64,000 nucleotides of DNA from Narthecium ossifragum (lineage: Eukaryota > Streptophyta > Magnoliopsida > Dioscoreales > Nartheciaceae), in contig OY986968.1 of assembly GCA_963920575.1 (NCBI GenBank), forward strand, positions 28,053,904 through 28,117,903. Direction: 5' to 3'. The translations under genes were made by a program, and so were the position numbers. Positions 13,101 through 24,934 of this stretch are shown here, in pieces (the stretch's first letter is position 1; each line of letters starts with the position of its first letter). The notes beneath the pieces are model-generated. The model was not told the origin of the DNA and made no database searches. It was given only the letters and a program-made list of their open reading frames with translations.

Positions 13101-14476
13101 ATATATTGGAGAAGGCTCGAGAATGGTTCGAGAACTTTTTGTGATGGCTAGGTACGTCTAGAGCTTGCTGAATCTAGTGGCCTGTCCTGTAAGACTAAAC
13201 GTATTTACTGGTGCCAAATTTTATTGTTTCTGGTGCAATCTTTTTCCATCACAGGGAGCATGCCCCATCAATCATCTTCATGGATGAAATTGATAGCATT
13301 GGTTCTGCTAGAATGGAGTCTGGCACTGGCAATGGTGATAGTGAAGTGCAGCGTACGATGCTTGAGCTTCTCAATCAGCTTGATGGATTTGAAGCATCGA
13401 ATAAGATCAAAGTACTTACATGGTCTACTTAGCTTACCGTTGGGTGGTCCTGAGCAGCAATAATTGCATTTACACGTCTTTGGCGCTTATAATAATAACA
13501 AAAACATTTTGCAGGTTTTAATGGCTACAAATCGGATTGATATTCTTGATCAGGCGCTTCTCAGGCCAGGCCGGATTGACAGAAAAATCGAGTTTCCTAA
13601 CCCAAACGAAGATGTGAGTCACACTATTACAAGTTTTAAAAACTGGCTGATATATGCTGCTTTGCATTAGTTTCATGATTTAGTAATCAGTTGCTGACTA
13701 TTTTTGGGTGGGGCTACTCTTCTTCAGTCTCGTTTTGATATTTTAAAAATCCACTCGAGGAGGATGAACTTGATGCGGGGAATTGATCTGAAGAAGATCG
13801 CTGAAAAGATGCATGGGGCATCTGGTGCAGAGCTCAAGGTAACTGTTGACGATCACAGATGCCTTTTTTTTCTCTCACTATGTTTGGTCTTTTATGCTGT
13901 AGTTCATAATTTTGGTGTCACACCCTTGCATGCGTGTGTATGTCTCTGCATGATACGTGCTTGTTCATCTGTGTTTCATCATGCTGGTGTGACACAAGCA
14001 CATGATTGTTGTGATGGACTTGATTGCTGTGATAGAGCATATTGCTGCGTGTGTTACCTATTTTGTGGTTAATTTCGAAACATGAGGAGCGGATGGACTG
14101 CCTGTAGCTTCTTCATCAGGTGTAATCATGCAAAATAACCAATAAATTGCTGTCATATCACGGGATCTTCACATTATCGTGATCATGTTCTATTCTAGTC
14201 ATTCATTACTTTTAGTACTGTGCTACAACCTTCACATTATTAGCGAGGTTTTATTCTAAGAGCCTTCCCCCCTGCATAGAAGTGTTAGATGCCATTTTGC
14301 CAACCCAGTTTTAATGCTGCTGCTTTTGTTTGCAGGCTGTGTGCACGGAAGCAGGAATGTTTGCACTAAGGGAGAGGAGGGTCCATGTGACCCAAGAGGA
14401 TTTTGAGATGGCCGTGGCCAAGGTCATGAAGAAAGAAACCGAGAAGAATATGTCTTTGAGGAAGCTGTGGAAGTAA
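10169..14476 (+). CDS. RPT6: 26S proteasome regulatory AAA-ATPase subunit RPT6 (subunit 8)
   Basis: Nine coding exons join in frame to 423 residues, the usual RPT6 length: 10169-10382, 11605-11702, 12490-12714, 12822-12884, 12988-13151, 13255-13411, 13515-13613, 13728-13838, 14336-14476. All introns use GT-AG. RPT6 is one of six ATPases in the 19S base that unfold ubiquitinated substrates and feed them to the 20S core. The N-terminus has the coiled coil ([19 protein letters not shown]). Walker A GPPGTGKT is at 206-213, Walker B IIFMDEID at 261-268 and the second-region-of-homology arginines RPGRIDR at about 324-330. The C-terminus is MSLRKLWK. Exon 1 is GC-rich, with a Gly-rich insert (GGGGEG). 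It is divergent from H2A.Z. Confidence 0.97.
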
Positions 14477-15260
14477 AGTCTCTCGTTTTTTTTAATCATA
14501 CCTTGCTTTGGAATACGTGGCTGTTTGTTCTTAACAATCTAAACGATTTTACTGTAACACCAACACAAATGGCCGAGTGGCCTTTTGTTGATGTGGTCGT
14601 GGACGCCCATGAAATGTTCCTTTCAATATTCTTAGCAAAAAATGGGATATATAGCAAGAATTGTGCCCCCATGCGATGTCGAGCCTGCGGGATTGCTCAT
14701 CTATGTTGTTAACTTGTTATGCGCTTGCTTTGAGCTTTATTTTGCTTTCCTTCTGCATGGGGTAATCATCGCGTGCAATGTGGCCCTCCCTTCCTTATAG
14801 GGTTATCTTCCGTGCTTTGTGGTCGGATTGGTATCTCGCAGCGTTATCATAACCTGAACGGTGACTTTGTATATATGGATGGATTCCTGTGGCGTCTTTG
14901 AGTAAATCATCAATACAAAACTTTGATCTGTCACTTGGTTAAGCAACGCATAGATTTGTGATAGGTTGGTTCATTAGGATGGATTCCTGTGGCGTCTTTG
15001 AGTAAATCATCAATACAAAACTCCCCTCTTTATCCTGTGCCGTACCATGGCCACCGCCATGGCACCAGTATTAGAACGCCTTATACGGGATCCAAACAGA
15101 CCGTATCTGGACACCATACTCTAATTCTATACATATACGATATTTGGAGGCTCCCAGGACAAGAGGCAATTATTTTGTTACCGTTTATTCAGAATATCAC
15201 ATAAGGTTTAAGCACCATTATGAGGAGAGAGGGTTGATTGCTGTAACACCTACGTAACGC
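14477..15260. other. RPT6 3' UTR and short intergenic region
   Basis: T-rich 3' UTR sequence is followed by a 46-bp direct repeat (14877-14922 and 14977-15022) exactly 100 bp apart. No gene is seen between this and the start of the tandem duplication at about 15261. Confidence 0.6.
14877..15022. repeat. 46-bp direct repeat, 100 bp apart, downstream of RPT6
   Basis: The sequence beginning GGATGGATTCCTGTGGCGTC occurs at 14877-14922 and again at 14977-15022 without mismatch by eye. It lies in or just after the RPT6 3' UTR, so it may duplicate a polyadenylation region. Confidence 0.8.
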
Positions 15261-15307
15261 ATTGCCCCTCACTTCAGAACAAAAAGAGGCATCTCATAGA
15301 ACTCTAT

Positions 15308-18300
15308 TTACAGGAGCTTGAGCAATCTAAGACGCTCTTCATGTTCTGGGTCCAGCTTGGGTGGGGTGTAACACCCATGGAGGTCCTCTACCACATATTC
15401 CTGCATCCAGATTAAAACCAACTTAAAAGTTAACAATTCGGAGATATAGGACAATATACTATAGTCATGATATAACCATAAAAATGGATACTTGCCTTTG
15501 TGAGCTCCCTCTTTGTGAGAATGTGATAATGTCTCTGCCATATGCTCTGGATGGCCATCGTTGCAGCAAGAAAACCATAAGCAATGCCTAAGATGGCAAA
15601 GACAATAATAAAGATCACTGCCAGTGCAAAGCAAGCCTCCATGGACGCAGGGAAGCAGTCAAGAATGCCCCATCCATAGCAGCAATTGCGGCATCCGGAC
15701 ATGCATGGATCATTGGTGCTGAATGATGAGCAATGCAGAACCAAGCCAAAAACTCCGACCATAACAAAGAACAAAAGTACGCCTGCAACAATTAGTGTGA
15801 AGTCAGCAAAAAGGCCATGATGACTGAATCATCAAACGTACAGTAAAAGACAGATACTTCCTGCAGCTCAGGCTTTCAGTCATCAAGTTTCCAACACATA
15901 TAACACAACCAGTGACTTTCTAAATGGTTCTGCTCTTTAACTTTAAAGTTAATCATTAAGTAGCGATCAATCAATCGAGCATTCACAGTATAAAGTTTGT
16001 TAGTTCATCAGGTAAAGCACTATATTGGTCCTCAACATAAAGAAAAGTCAGGTAAAAAACTACTGACGTTGTTTTCAAACAAAGCTTCCTAATTTTTCCC
16101 TTTTCTTTACTTGGATGGGCCGAAGCTGAGGGCTTAAGCCCCAGGGTCCGCCACCATGCCTTCCCCTATAGTGACATGTCTTTCCATAGACATTCTCAAA
16201 GCTTCTTTAGCAAGCAAATCCACTGCTAGGTTATAACTCCTTGAGACAAAATAAACATGACACCCTCAAAATGAATAGAGATGGATGAAACACTTGGAAT
16301 AAAGCTTCCTAGTTACAACATGGATAAGTACTAAAAATTGGTACAAGAGTTGTGATCTATGACTGACATGTAGTTTGACGAGAGAGCATAATCACAACTT
16401 TAATCAATGTCTACCTTGCTGAGTAACATTGTCACACTAATGAGGTAAAATTTACCATAGAAGAAAAAGGGTGACCCAATAAATGTCCATGTACCTATAC
16501 AATAGTAGAAAGGTATTGGATGCTTTGATAGTATGCGGTCCCAACTATCACTGAAGGAATTTCTGAAGCTTCCATTTCTGTCCAACAAATATGCCAAAGC
16601 ACCTATGACAGCAATAGCCTGCAAATATAACACATATTGCTGAGAATTCTTGACAAAGATTGATAAGAGCAAGGCTAGGCAACCAAGAAGAAAATGCCTG
16701 AGCTATAGTTTACAATTAGAGTTACTGATTTTGCAGAAGGTTTGTAGATAATGTTGGCAATATATATGACACCATAATAGCTCTAATCTGTAACCTACTG
16801 ATCCGGTAAATTAGCAGTTGATTTCATCATTTGTGCTATTAAAAAAATGCCACACACGTGAGATGACAAAAAAGATGGAGTAATGTAAGTGACTTGTAAA
16901 TAACAGGTATCTTACACTTTGAACTGCCAGGAATACAAGGATGACATCTCTGGCTACAAATGTCCGAAACTTGACTTTCCTCCAACAATAATCCTCCAAC
17001 AGTTCAACTCGAAGATGGAATTGTGCCTTACATGTTGTGCAATGAGAGAATGCAAAGCCTTCCTGAAACCACATATTCAAAGAAAAGACACCTTTCAGAA
17101 ACAGCACCTTAATTACTAAGGCGAGAGACACAAATGACAGAAAAAATAAGCATGCACCCCATCTAACAAGGACTTTTACATCTCGATATTTGTTTCCAAA
17201 TTATACAAGCTAAGAATAAGCAGCTGACATAAGGCATGGCATACATGGTCCCGATAAACAGATTGACACTTGCTGATTCCTGGAACCTATTCAAACAAAA
17301 GAAGGCAGGAAAGGTCCTTGAATTAGCCAAACATCAGACTAGCGTAACATAAATCTCTCCTACTTCGCAGACTAGGACTCCGACTTCACTAAAAAAAGCT
17401 TATTTTATGGGTTCACCATATGTATGCCAATGCCCACAATGAAAGAAGTGCCTTCCTATATACAATGATAGGATTAGAAAGAGACCTGTAATCACACACC
17501 ATCCAAATTCATGAAAATTCAATTCCAAATGCAATCAATCTCATTTGTATAAGCGAAAAACTCAAGGAGCTATTTACCTTAACAGAGCGCCAATGGTCAA
17601 GGCAGGAGCGGTGAACAAACTGCTGTGTGCCTTTGCACATGCATGGTGAGATTAACTCTTCACCTAAATTATATAGAGAAAAATGATCTTAAGATACCAT
17701 ATGAATCACAATGGCCTTATGTTCTAGACACAGAACATTACCAGTACGTGATAAATGTTAAGATACCATATAAATCACAATGACCTTATGTTCTAGACAC
17801 AGAACATTACCAGTACGTGATAAATGTTAAGATACCATATAAATCACAATGACCTTATGTTCTAGACACAGAACATTACCAGTACGTGATAAATGTTAAG
17901 ATACCATATAAATCACAATGATCTCATATTGTAGACAAAGAATACCACCACTACGTGTTAAAACGTTGTCAGCTAACAACATACAGGTTAATATATGAAA
18001 CTTGGGCAAGGGGAAGGCGATCAAGTTTATGCAGAAATATCATGCTCTTCAGTTGCACAAAAGGAACAAGAAGGAAGCAGATATCTTTCATATATTGGCG
18101 ATGGGAAATCCCAAGTGCTTTATAATTCATCTCATGCGCAATTATTGATTCACTGATCGACTTGAAGCATAAATCCACAGGGTAACTAGGATTCAATAAA
18201 GAACTCGGACACCTGAATACGAACGCAATCATTAAACCTACGGAAACCAACGCAATCATCAGCACAAAATGGACATAAACGATAGCTAGAAGAAAAAAAG

Positions 18301-18486
18301 ATCACCTGGCTCCGCATCGTACTCGAGGCAGATGCGGCAGCACGGCGACGAGCTGGAGTCAACCTCCTCGTCCTTGATCTCCCCCGAGCTCCCCTCCGCC
18401 GGCGCCCCCGCTTTATTATCGAGGAGGGGATCCGAATCCTTTGGAGTCCTCTCTCCGATATCGTGCAACTGCGCCTCCTCCGTCAT
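15308..18486 (-). CDS. RING-CH (C4HC3) membrane E3 ubiquitin ligase, MARCH-like; duplication copy 1
   Basis: Six exons join in frame to 305 residues: 18306-18486, 17578-17663, 16916-17062, 16495-16618, 15496-15782, 15308-15400. The RINGv zinc finger is complete in the order Cys50, Cys53, Cys68, Cys70, His78, Cys81, Cys97, Cys100, followed by hydrophobic segments near 123-149 and two further ones in exon 5, then a soluble tail ending RLRLLKLL. This architecture fits a membrane-anchored E3 ligase that recruits a ubiquitin-conjugating enzyme; the substrate is unknown. The N-terminus is acidic and Ser-rich (MTEEAQLHDIGERTPKDSD). The last intron has a GC donor (AAG then GCAAGTAT), the allowed GC-AG class. 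Exon 5 keeps a Cys-rich loop (CRNCCYGWG) that copy 2 has lost. Confidence 0.88.
17691..17961. repeat. 69-bp minisatellite, four units, in intron 1 of RING-CH copy 1
   Basis: Units start at 17691, 17760, 17829 and 17898 with AAGATACCATATRAATCACA. Units 1-3 are nearly identical and the fourth is diverged and shorter. The same array occurs in the paralogous intron at 24139-24409, so it predates the duplication. Confidence 0.9.
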
Positions 18487-19417
18487 CGAAATCCAAACCC
18501 AAATCCTCAAAAGATGAACCTACAATCCCCAGACAAGAAAACACCCTTAGAAAGAAAACCTGGAATGCCCCAAATCCTCGCAGGATTCAAAGCGGAGATG
18601 ATCGATGAATGCTCGCGAATCCCAATCCTAATTTCAGCCCTAATCCAGATCGATTCGATGACGGGACCGCAAGAAGGGAGGATTAAATGGACATCGCAAA
18701 GAACAACAACAAAGTTCGATCACAGATAACCAAAAAAACGAGTTTAAACGGGCAAAAACCCCACAAAATTAGCGAATATTACCGAGAGGGAAGATGATTC
18801 GAGCCCTCGTAGCGCTGTCAGTCCGCTGTACGCGCTCTGGTTCTTTGGTCTTCGCGTAATACCACGGGATTAAAGATTACCCGACCTTTATGAGGAACAA
18901 GTAGGCGGTGATATCCTACGTGGCATATTCTGATCGGTGGAATTTAATACACGACGCCAGTCTAGTGAGCAACCTTGTCACCTGTATTTAACGAGGTGGT
19001 TCCGTGCCAGGTCCTACTAGTCACACGCTCGTCTCTTTTTTCTAACCATCGGTTAATCATCACCATTCATTATTATTTTTTACTAATATCACGTGATATA
19101 TTTAAACTTAATTTGAATCAGATATCTCTATTCGTCTAATAAAATACATTAAATCTTATATAACAGATGATTCTGAGGTTCTCTGATCGGACGGTGATGC
19201 GTGAATCCACGTAGAAGGTCATGATGAACTATTCAATGAGGCCAAGATATGTAGGGCAGATATTGATCCGATCATGACTGGTCCCGAATCTTATCGTATA
19301 CAAGGATGGTGTTCGGCTGCTTTCGCTTTTAACTTGGCTACGAAGGGATCGATTTATATTTATATTTCAATTTAACAAATTTTTGTATATGAGATAGTTG
19401 TAATTTGTAATATATAT

Positions 19418-20340
19418 AACTTGGTTCGACAATGAGGGAGGTCCTTTGGAACTACTGTAGATATGTTGATAGAGAGGGTCCCCGGTGTCTTTCTGTGCCG
19501 GAATCCATTGAACGTGCTCTGTTTGACTGCTATAAGGTGTGTGAATTCTTTCTCCTCCTTGCTCAGTCTTGGCCAGCGGCTGCAAACTGGGGTTGCTTGG
19601 AGGACTTGATGGTGGATTTGCTGGCTTCAGACACTCAGCGACATGTTAAGAGAGTTAAGGCATTGATAGGCTATGAATTGTGAGTTATTTGGAAAGACAG
19701 GAACCAGTTGGTTTTCAATGGAAAATGAGAGATGGAGAGTACTTTGCCCAAGAAGGCCTTGCGGATGATGGAAGAGCATCTTCGTTCCTCCGAGGTACTC
19801 GATTCGAAGGTCTGCATATGTGAAGATTTGGTGGTTCAAGCGGATGCGTTGGTGGATAGAAATTCCAAGAGGGCGACGGTGGGTGCTGCTGGAGTCTCTG
19901 ATGATGGTAATGTACGGTGGGCCAGAAGGGAGCCAATTCCAATGGTAGACTCGATTTTAGAAGCTGAATTGTATGCTGTTTGGCAGGCGATCAAGTGGGC
20001 TCTTGAGTTTGGCGAGAGGAGAATAGTGGTGGAGTCAGACTCTAAATTTGTCATGGATGTTCTCAAGGTCTACCGACCTTGGCCAATGATGGTCGAGGGG
20101 GTTGTTAGGAGAATTTGGATGCAAGCGGTGAGTTTAAAATCTATGTTCTTATTCATCCCCCGCACTGGAAATTTGATTGCGAATGGGATTGCTAGATGTT
20201 GTAGAATTGATCTGTCATGTTTTGTTTGGAATCCTGGGGATGGTGTGTGACCACCTGTAGGATTACCGTAGCTTACTGTATCTTGTTTTCAAGCCTTTTA
20301 GGCTCAGCTTATAAAAAATAAAAAAAAAACTTGGTTCGAC
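19418..20340 (+). mobile_element. 5'-truncated LINE (non-LTR retrotransposon) with RNase H domain, poly-A and 13-bp TSD
   Basis: The insert at 19431-20327 is flanked by AACTTGGTTCGAC at 19418-19430 and 20328-20340, and ends in an A-rich tail. Two open frames lie inside. 19432-19683 looks like the region before the RNase H domain. 19732-20250 is a plant-type LINE RNase H domain with LEAELYAVWQAIKWA and VVESDSKFVMDVL; the expected last acidic residue is Asn (GNLIANGIA), so it is probably inactive. A stop separates the two frames. The unoccupied target is at 26619-26630 in duplication copy 2, differing by one base. Confidence 0.9.
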
Positions 20341-20385
20341 TGTTCAAGTCAAGCAATTAAGATGGGTGAAACAAAATTTCTTCAC

Positions 20386-21462
20386 TAAGCCCCTGTTTGG
20401 TTGAGGGTTAAGGGGATGAGGGTTAAGGGGGTTAGGGGTAAAAAAATGGGAATAAGAAATTGGAATAGACTTAACCAATTTTGACGTTTGGCTTAGAAAC
20501 AGGGGTAAGTTAGTAGGTTAAGCTTGAGATAAGAGTAAAAATTATAAAATGTGTAAAATATATAATATAATAATAATGGGTAATCTAGTGGGTTAAGATT
20601 ATAATATTAAAATTAATTATTAAGTTAATTAAAATATTTGTATGTAAAGTGTATAAAAATATATAATATTGCATCAATGCATCCCCATACGGACCCACTT
20701 ATATTAATATCATAATAATATTTTAATATTATTATTAAAATAATATAAAATAATGATTGTACACATTAGTGCATCCCCATGCATACCCACTTATATTAAT
20801 ATAATAATAATACTTTTAATATTTTTAATATTTTAATAAATAATATAAAATAAATGGTTGTACACATCAATGCATCCCCATACGGGCCCACTTATATTAA
20901 TATAATAATAATATTTAATATTTATTATTACAATAATATAAAATAAAATAATTTTTGCATGATGCAAACCAATCATGATATGGCATGTGACATGTAGACC
21001 CACTTATATTAATATTTTATTATAATAACATATGAATAATATTATTTAATACAGGCACATAAAAAAAATATTATAGGTGCGCAAAAGTTTTTATACGCTC
21101 ATAAAAACACATACAAAATTGTTTATGGACTAACAAAAATATTTGCACGTAGAAAGATAAACATGCACAAAAATATTAAATAATACCAATAACATATTAT
21201 TATAATAAAATATTAATATATGTGGTTGTCACATGACACATGTTATACAATGATTGATCCACATCATGTAAAAAATATATTATTTTATCATTCTTTATAT
21301 ATTAACATTTTTAAAATAATATTAGAATATATGTGATAGAGGTAAATGAGAGAAAAAAACTTAACTCCATTTTCAGGTTTAACCCCTCAACCTTAACCCA
21401 ATAGCGTTTGGAGGGTAACCCCTTAACCCCATTTCCTAACCCCGTAGCCAAACAGAGGCTAA
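20386..21462. mobile_element. Tourist-like (PIF/Harbinger) non-autonomous element, 1071 bp, TAA target duplication
   Basis: The element at 20389-21459 has terminal repeats GCCCCTGTTTGG and, inverted, GCCTCTGTTTGG, extended by TTAAGGGG/AACCCC-rich subterminal sequence. TAA flanks both ends (20386-20388, 21460-21462). The inside is very AT-rich, with about three copies of a roughly 100-bp segment containing GCATCCCCAT and CCCACTTATATTAATA. No transposase frame is present. A three-base TAA duplication is the hallmark of PIF/Harbinger. The paralogous locus at 26671-26680 lacks the insert and has a single TAA. Confidence 0.88.
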
Positions 21463-21686
21463 AGGTTGAATTATTGCTCGTCAAATTACTCACTCACTAT
21501 GAGCTAGTTGTGACGCTGGACCCTGCAACCAAGTCTCCTATGATCTATTGATCCGTTTCTATCAGGAATCTTATTATATAGGAATGAGAAGCTTCCTCGT
21601 AATTGCCAGGGGCCAGATATATATCATCCCTTCACGCGTAAAGGGCAGCATAGATTTCCACAAGCCATCGAGTCTCTTCTGTGTCT

Positions 21687-21736
21687 AATCTGTTAGGCAT
21701 CTCTGAGGGGTTGGGTCCGGCGATGCCTAACAGATT
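21687..21736. repeat. Perfect 14-bp inverted repeat at the tandem-duplication junction
   Basis: AATCTGTTAGGCAT at 21687-21700 and its exact reverse complement ATGCCTAACAGATT at 21723-21736 flank a 22-base loop. The right arm covers the boundary where copy 1 ends and copy 2 begins. The corresponding end of copy 2 (about 26905-26936) has neither arm. Confidence 0.85.
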
Positions 21737-21780
21737 GGCCCTCACTTCAGAACAAAAAGAGGCATCTCATAGAACCCTAT

Positions 21781-24700
21781 TTACAGGAGCTTGAACAATC
21801 TAAGACGCTCTTCATGTTCTGGGTCCAGCTTGGGTGGGGTGTAACACCCATGGAGGTCCTCTACCACATATTCCTGCATCCAGATTAAAACCAACTTAAA
21901 AGTTAACAGTTCGGAGATATAGGACAATATGCTATAGTCATGCTATAACCATCAAAATGGATACTTGCCTTTGTGAGCTCCCTCTTTGTGAGAATGTGAT
22001 AATGTCTCTGCCATATGCTCTGGATGACCATCGTTGCAGCCAGAAAACTATAAGCAATGCCTAAGATGGCAAAGACAATAATAAAGATCACTGCCAGTGC
22101 AAAGCAAGCCTCCATGGAAGCAGGGACTTCCCTGCAGCGATTGCCGGACATGCATGGATCATTGGTGCTGAATGATGAGCAACGCAGAATCAAGCCAAAA
22201 ACTCCGACCATAACAAAGAACAAAAGTACGCCTGCAACAATTAGTGTGAAGTCAGCAAAAAGGCCGTGATGACTGAATCATCAAACGTACAGTAAAAGAC
22301 AGATACTTCCTGCAGCTCAGGCTTTCAGTCATCAAGTTTCAAACACATATAACACAACCAGTGACTTTCTAAATGGTTCTGCTCTTTAACTTTAAAGTTA
22401 ATCATTAAGTAGCGATCAATCAATCGAGCATTCACAGTATAAAGTTTATTAGTTCATCAGGTAAAGCACTATATTGGTCCTCAACATAAAGAAAAGTCAG
22501 GTAAAAAACTACTGACATTGTTTTCAAACAAAGCTTCCTAATTTTTCCCTTTTCTTTACTTGGATGGGCCGAAGCTGAGGGCTTAAGCCCCAGGGTCCGC
22601 CACCATGCCTTCCCCTATAGTGACATGTCTTTCCATAGACATTCTCAAAGCTTCTTTAGCAAGCACATCCACCGCTAGGTTATTACTCCTTGAGACAAAA
22701 TAAACATGACACCCTCAAAATGAATAGAGATGGACGAAACACTCGGAATAAAGCTTCCTAGTTACAACATGGATAAGTACTAAAAATTGGTACAAGAGTT
22801 GTGATCTATGACTGACACGTAGTTTGATGAGAGAGTATAATCACAACTTTAATCAATGTCTAGCTTGCTGAGTAACATCGTCACACTAATGAGATAAAAT
22901 TTACCATAGAAGAAAAGGTGTAACCCAATAAATGTCCATGTACCTATAAAATAGTAGAAAGGTATTGGATGCTTTGATAGTATGCGTTCCCAACTATCAC
23001 TGAAGGAATTTCTGAAGCTTCCATTTCTGTCCAACAAATATGCCAAAGCACCTATGACAGCAATAGCCTGCAAATATAACACATTGCTGAGAATTCTTGA
23101 CAAAGATTGATAAGAGCTAGGCTAGGCAACCAAGAAGAAAATGCCTGAGCTATAGTTTTCAATTAGAGTTACTGATTTTGCAGAAGGTTTGTAGATAATG
23201 TTGGCAATATATATAACACCATAATAGCTCTAATCTGTAACCTACTGATCCGGTAAATTAGCAGTTGATTTCATCATTTGTGCTATTAAAAAAATGCCAC
23301 ATACGTGAGATGACAAAAAAGATGGAGTAATGTAAGTGACTCGTAAATAACAGGTATCTTACACTTTGAACTGCCAGGAATACAAGGATGACATCTCTGG
23401 CTACAAATGTCCGAAACTTGACTTTCCTCCAACAATAATCCTCTTAACAGTTCAACTCGAAGATGGAATTGTGCCTCACATGTTGTGCAATGAGAGAATG
23501 CAAAGCCTTCCTGAAACCACATATTCAAAGAAAAGACTCCTTTCAGAAACAGCACCTTAATTACTAAGGCGAGAGACACAAATGATAGAAAAAATAAGCA
23601 TGCACCCCATCTAACAAGGACTTTTACATCTCGATATTTGTTTCCAAATTATACAAGCTAAGAATAAGCAGCTGACATAAGGCATGGCATACATGGTCCC
23701 AATAAACAGATTGACACTTGCTGATTCCTGGAACCTATTCAAACAAAAGAAGGCAGGAAAGGTCCTTGAATTAGACAAACATCAGACTAGCGTAACATAA
23801 ATCTCTCCTACTTCGCAGACTAGGACTCCGACTTCACTAAAAAAAGCTTATTTTATGGGTTCACCATATGTATGCCAATGCCCACAATGAAAGAACTGCC
23901 TTCCTATATACAATGATAGGATTAGAAAGAGACCTGTAATCACACACCATCCAAATTCATGAAAATTCAATTCCAAATGCAATCAATCTCATTTGTATAA
24001 GCGAAAAACTCAAGGAGCTATTTACCTTAACAGAGAGCCAATGGTCAAGGCAGGAGCGGTGAACAAACTGCTGTGTGCCTTTGCACATGCATGGTGAGAT
24101 TAACTCTTCACCTAAATTATATAGTGCAAAATGATCTTAAGATACCATATGAATCACAATGACTTTATGTTCTAGACACAGAACATTAACAGTACGTGAT
24201 AAATGTTAAGATACCATATAAATCACAATGACCTTATGTTCTAGACACAGAACATTACCAGTACGCGATAAATGTTAAGATACCATATAAATCACAATGA
24301 CCTTATGTTCTAGACACAGAACATTACCAACACGTGATAAATGTTAAGATACCATATAAATCACAATGATCTCATATTGTAGACAAAGAATACCACCACT
24401 ACGTGTTAAAACGTTGTCAGCTAACAACATACAGGTTAATATATGAAACTTGGGCAAGGGGAAGGCGATCAAGTTTATGCAGAAATATCATGCTCTTCAG
24501 TTGCACAAAAGGAACAAGAAGGAAGCAGATATCTTTCATATATTGGCGATGGGAAATCCCAAGTGCTTTATAATTCATCTCATGCGCAATTATTGATTCA
24601 CTGATCGACTTGAAGCATAAATCCACAGGGTAACTAGGATTCAATAAAGAACTCGGACACCTGAATACGAACGCAATCATTAAACCTACGGAAACCAACG

Positions 24701-24934
24701 CAATCATCAGCACAAAATGGACATAAACGATAGCTAGAAGAAAAAAAGATCACCTGGCTCCGCATCGTACTCGAGGCAGATGCGGCAGCACGGCGACGAG
24801 CTGGAGTCAACCTCCTCGTCATTGATCTCCCCCGAGCTCCCCTCCGCCGGCGCCCCCGCTTTCTTATCGAGGAGGGGATCCGAATCCTTTGGAGTCCTCT
24901 CTCCGATATCGTGCAACTGCGCCTCCTCCGTCAT
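21781..24934 (-). pseudogene. RING-CH membrane E3 ligase, duplication copy 2 (frameshifted)
   Basis: The same six exons as copy 1 are recognisable at 24754-24934, 24026-24111, 23363-23510, 22944-23067, 21969-22231 and 21781-21873, with splice sites kept, including the GC donor of the last intron. Exon 3 is 148 nt instead of 147: a CTCTTAACAG stretch at 23441-23450 replaces CTCCAACAG, shifting the frame shortly after the last zinc-binding Cys and before the membrane segments. Exon 5 is 24 nt shorter, with the Cys-rich loop replaced by NRCREV. Missense changes include Arg86 to Leu within the RING-CH region and Lys to Glu just after the last Cys. A product would keep the RING-CH finger but lose all membrane anchoring. 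A base-call error is possible. Confidence 0.85.
24139..24409. repeat. 69-bp minisatellite, four units, in intron 1 of RING-CH copy 2
   Basis: Units begin at 24139, 24208, 24277 and 24346 and match the array in copy 1 with scattered single-base differences and the same unit number and order. Confidence 0.9.

Noticed and set aside
17691..17961. Regularly spaced repeats as a CRISPR-like array
   Set aside because: The 69-bp units are contiguous with no unique spacers and lie in a plant intron.
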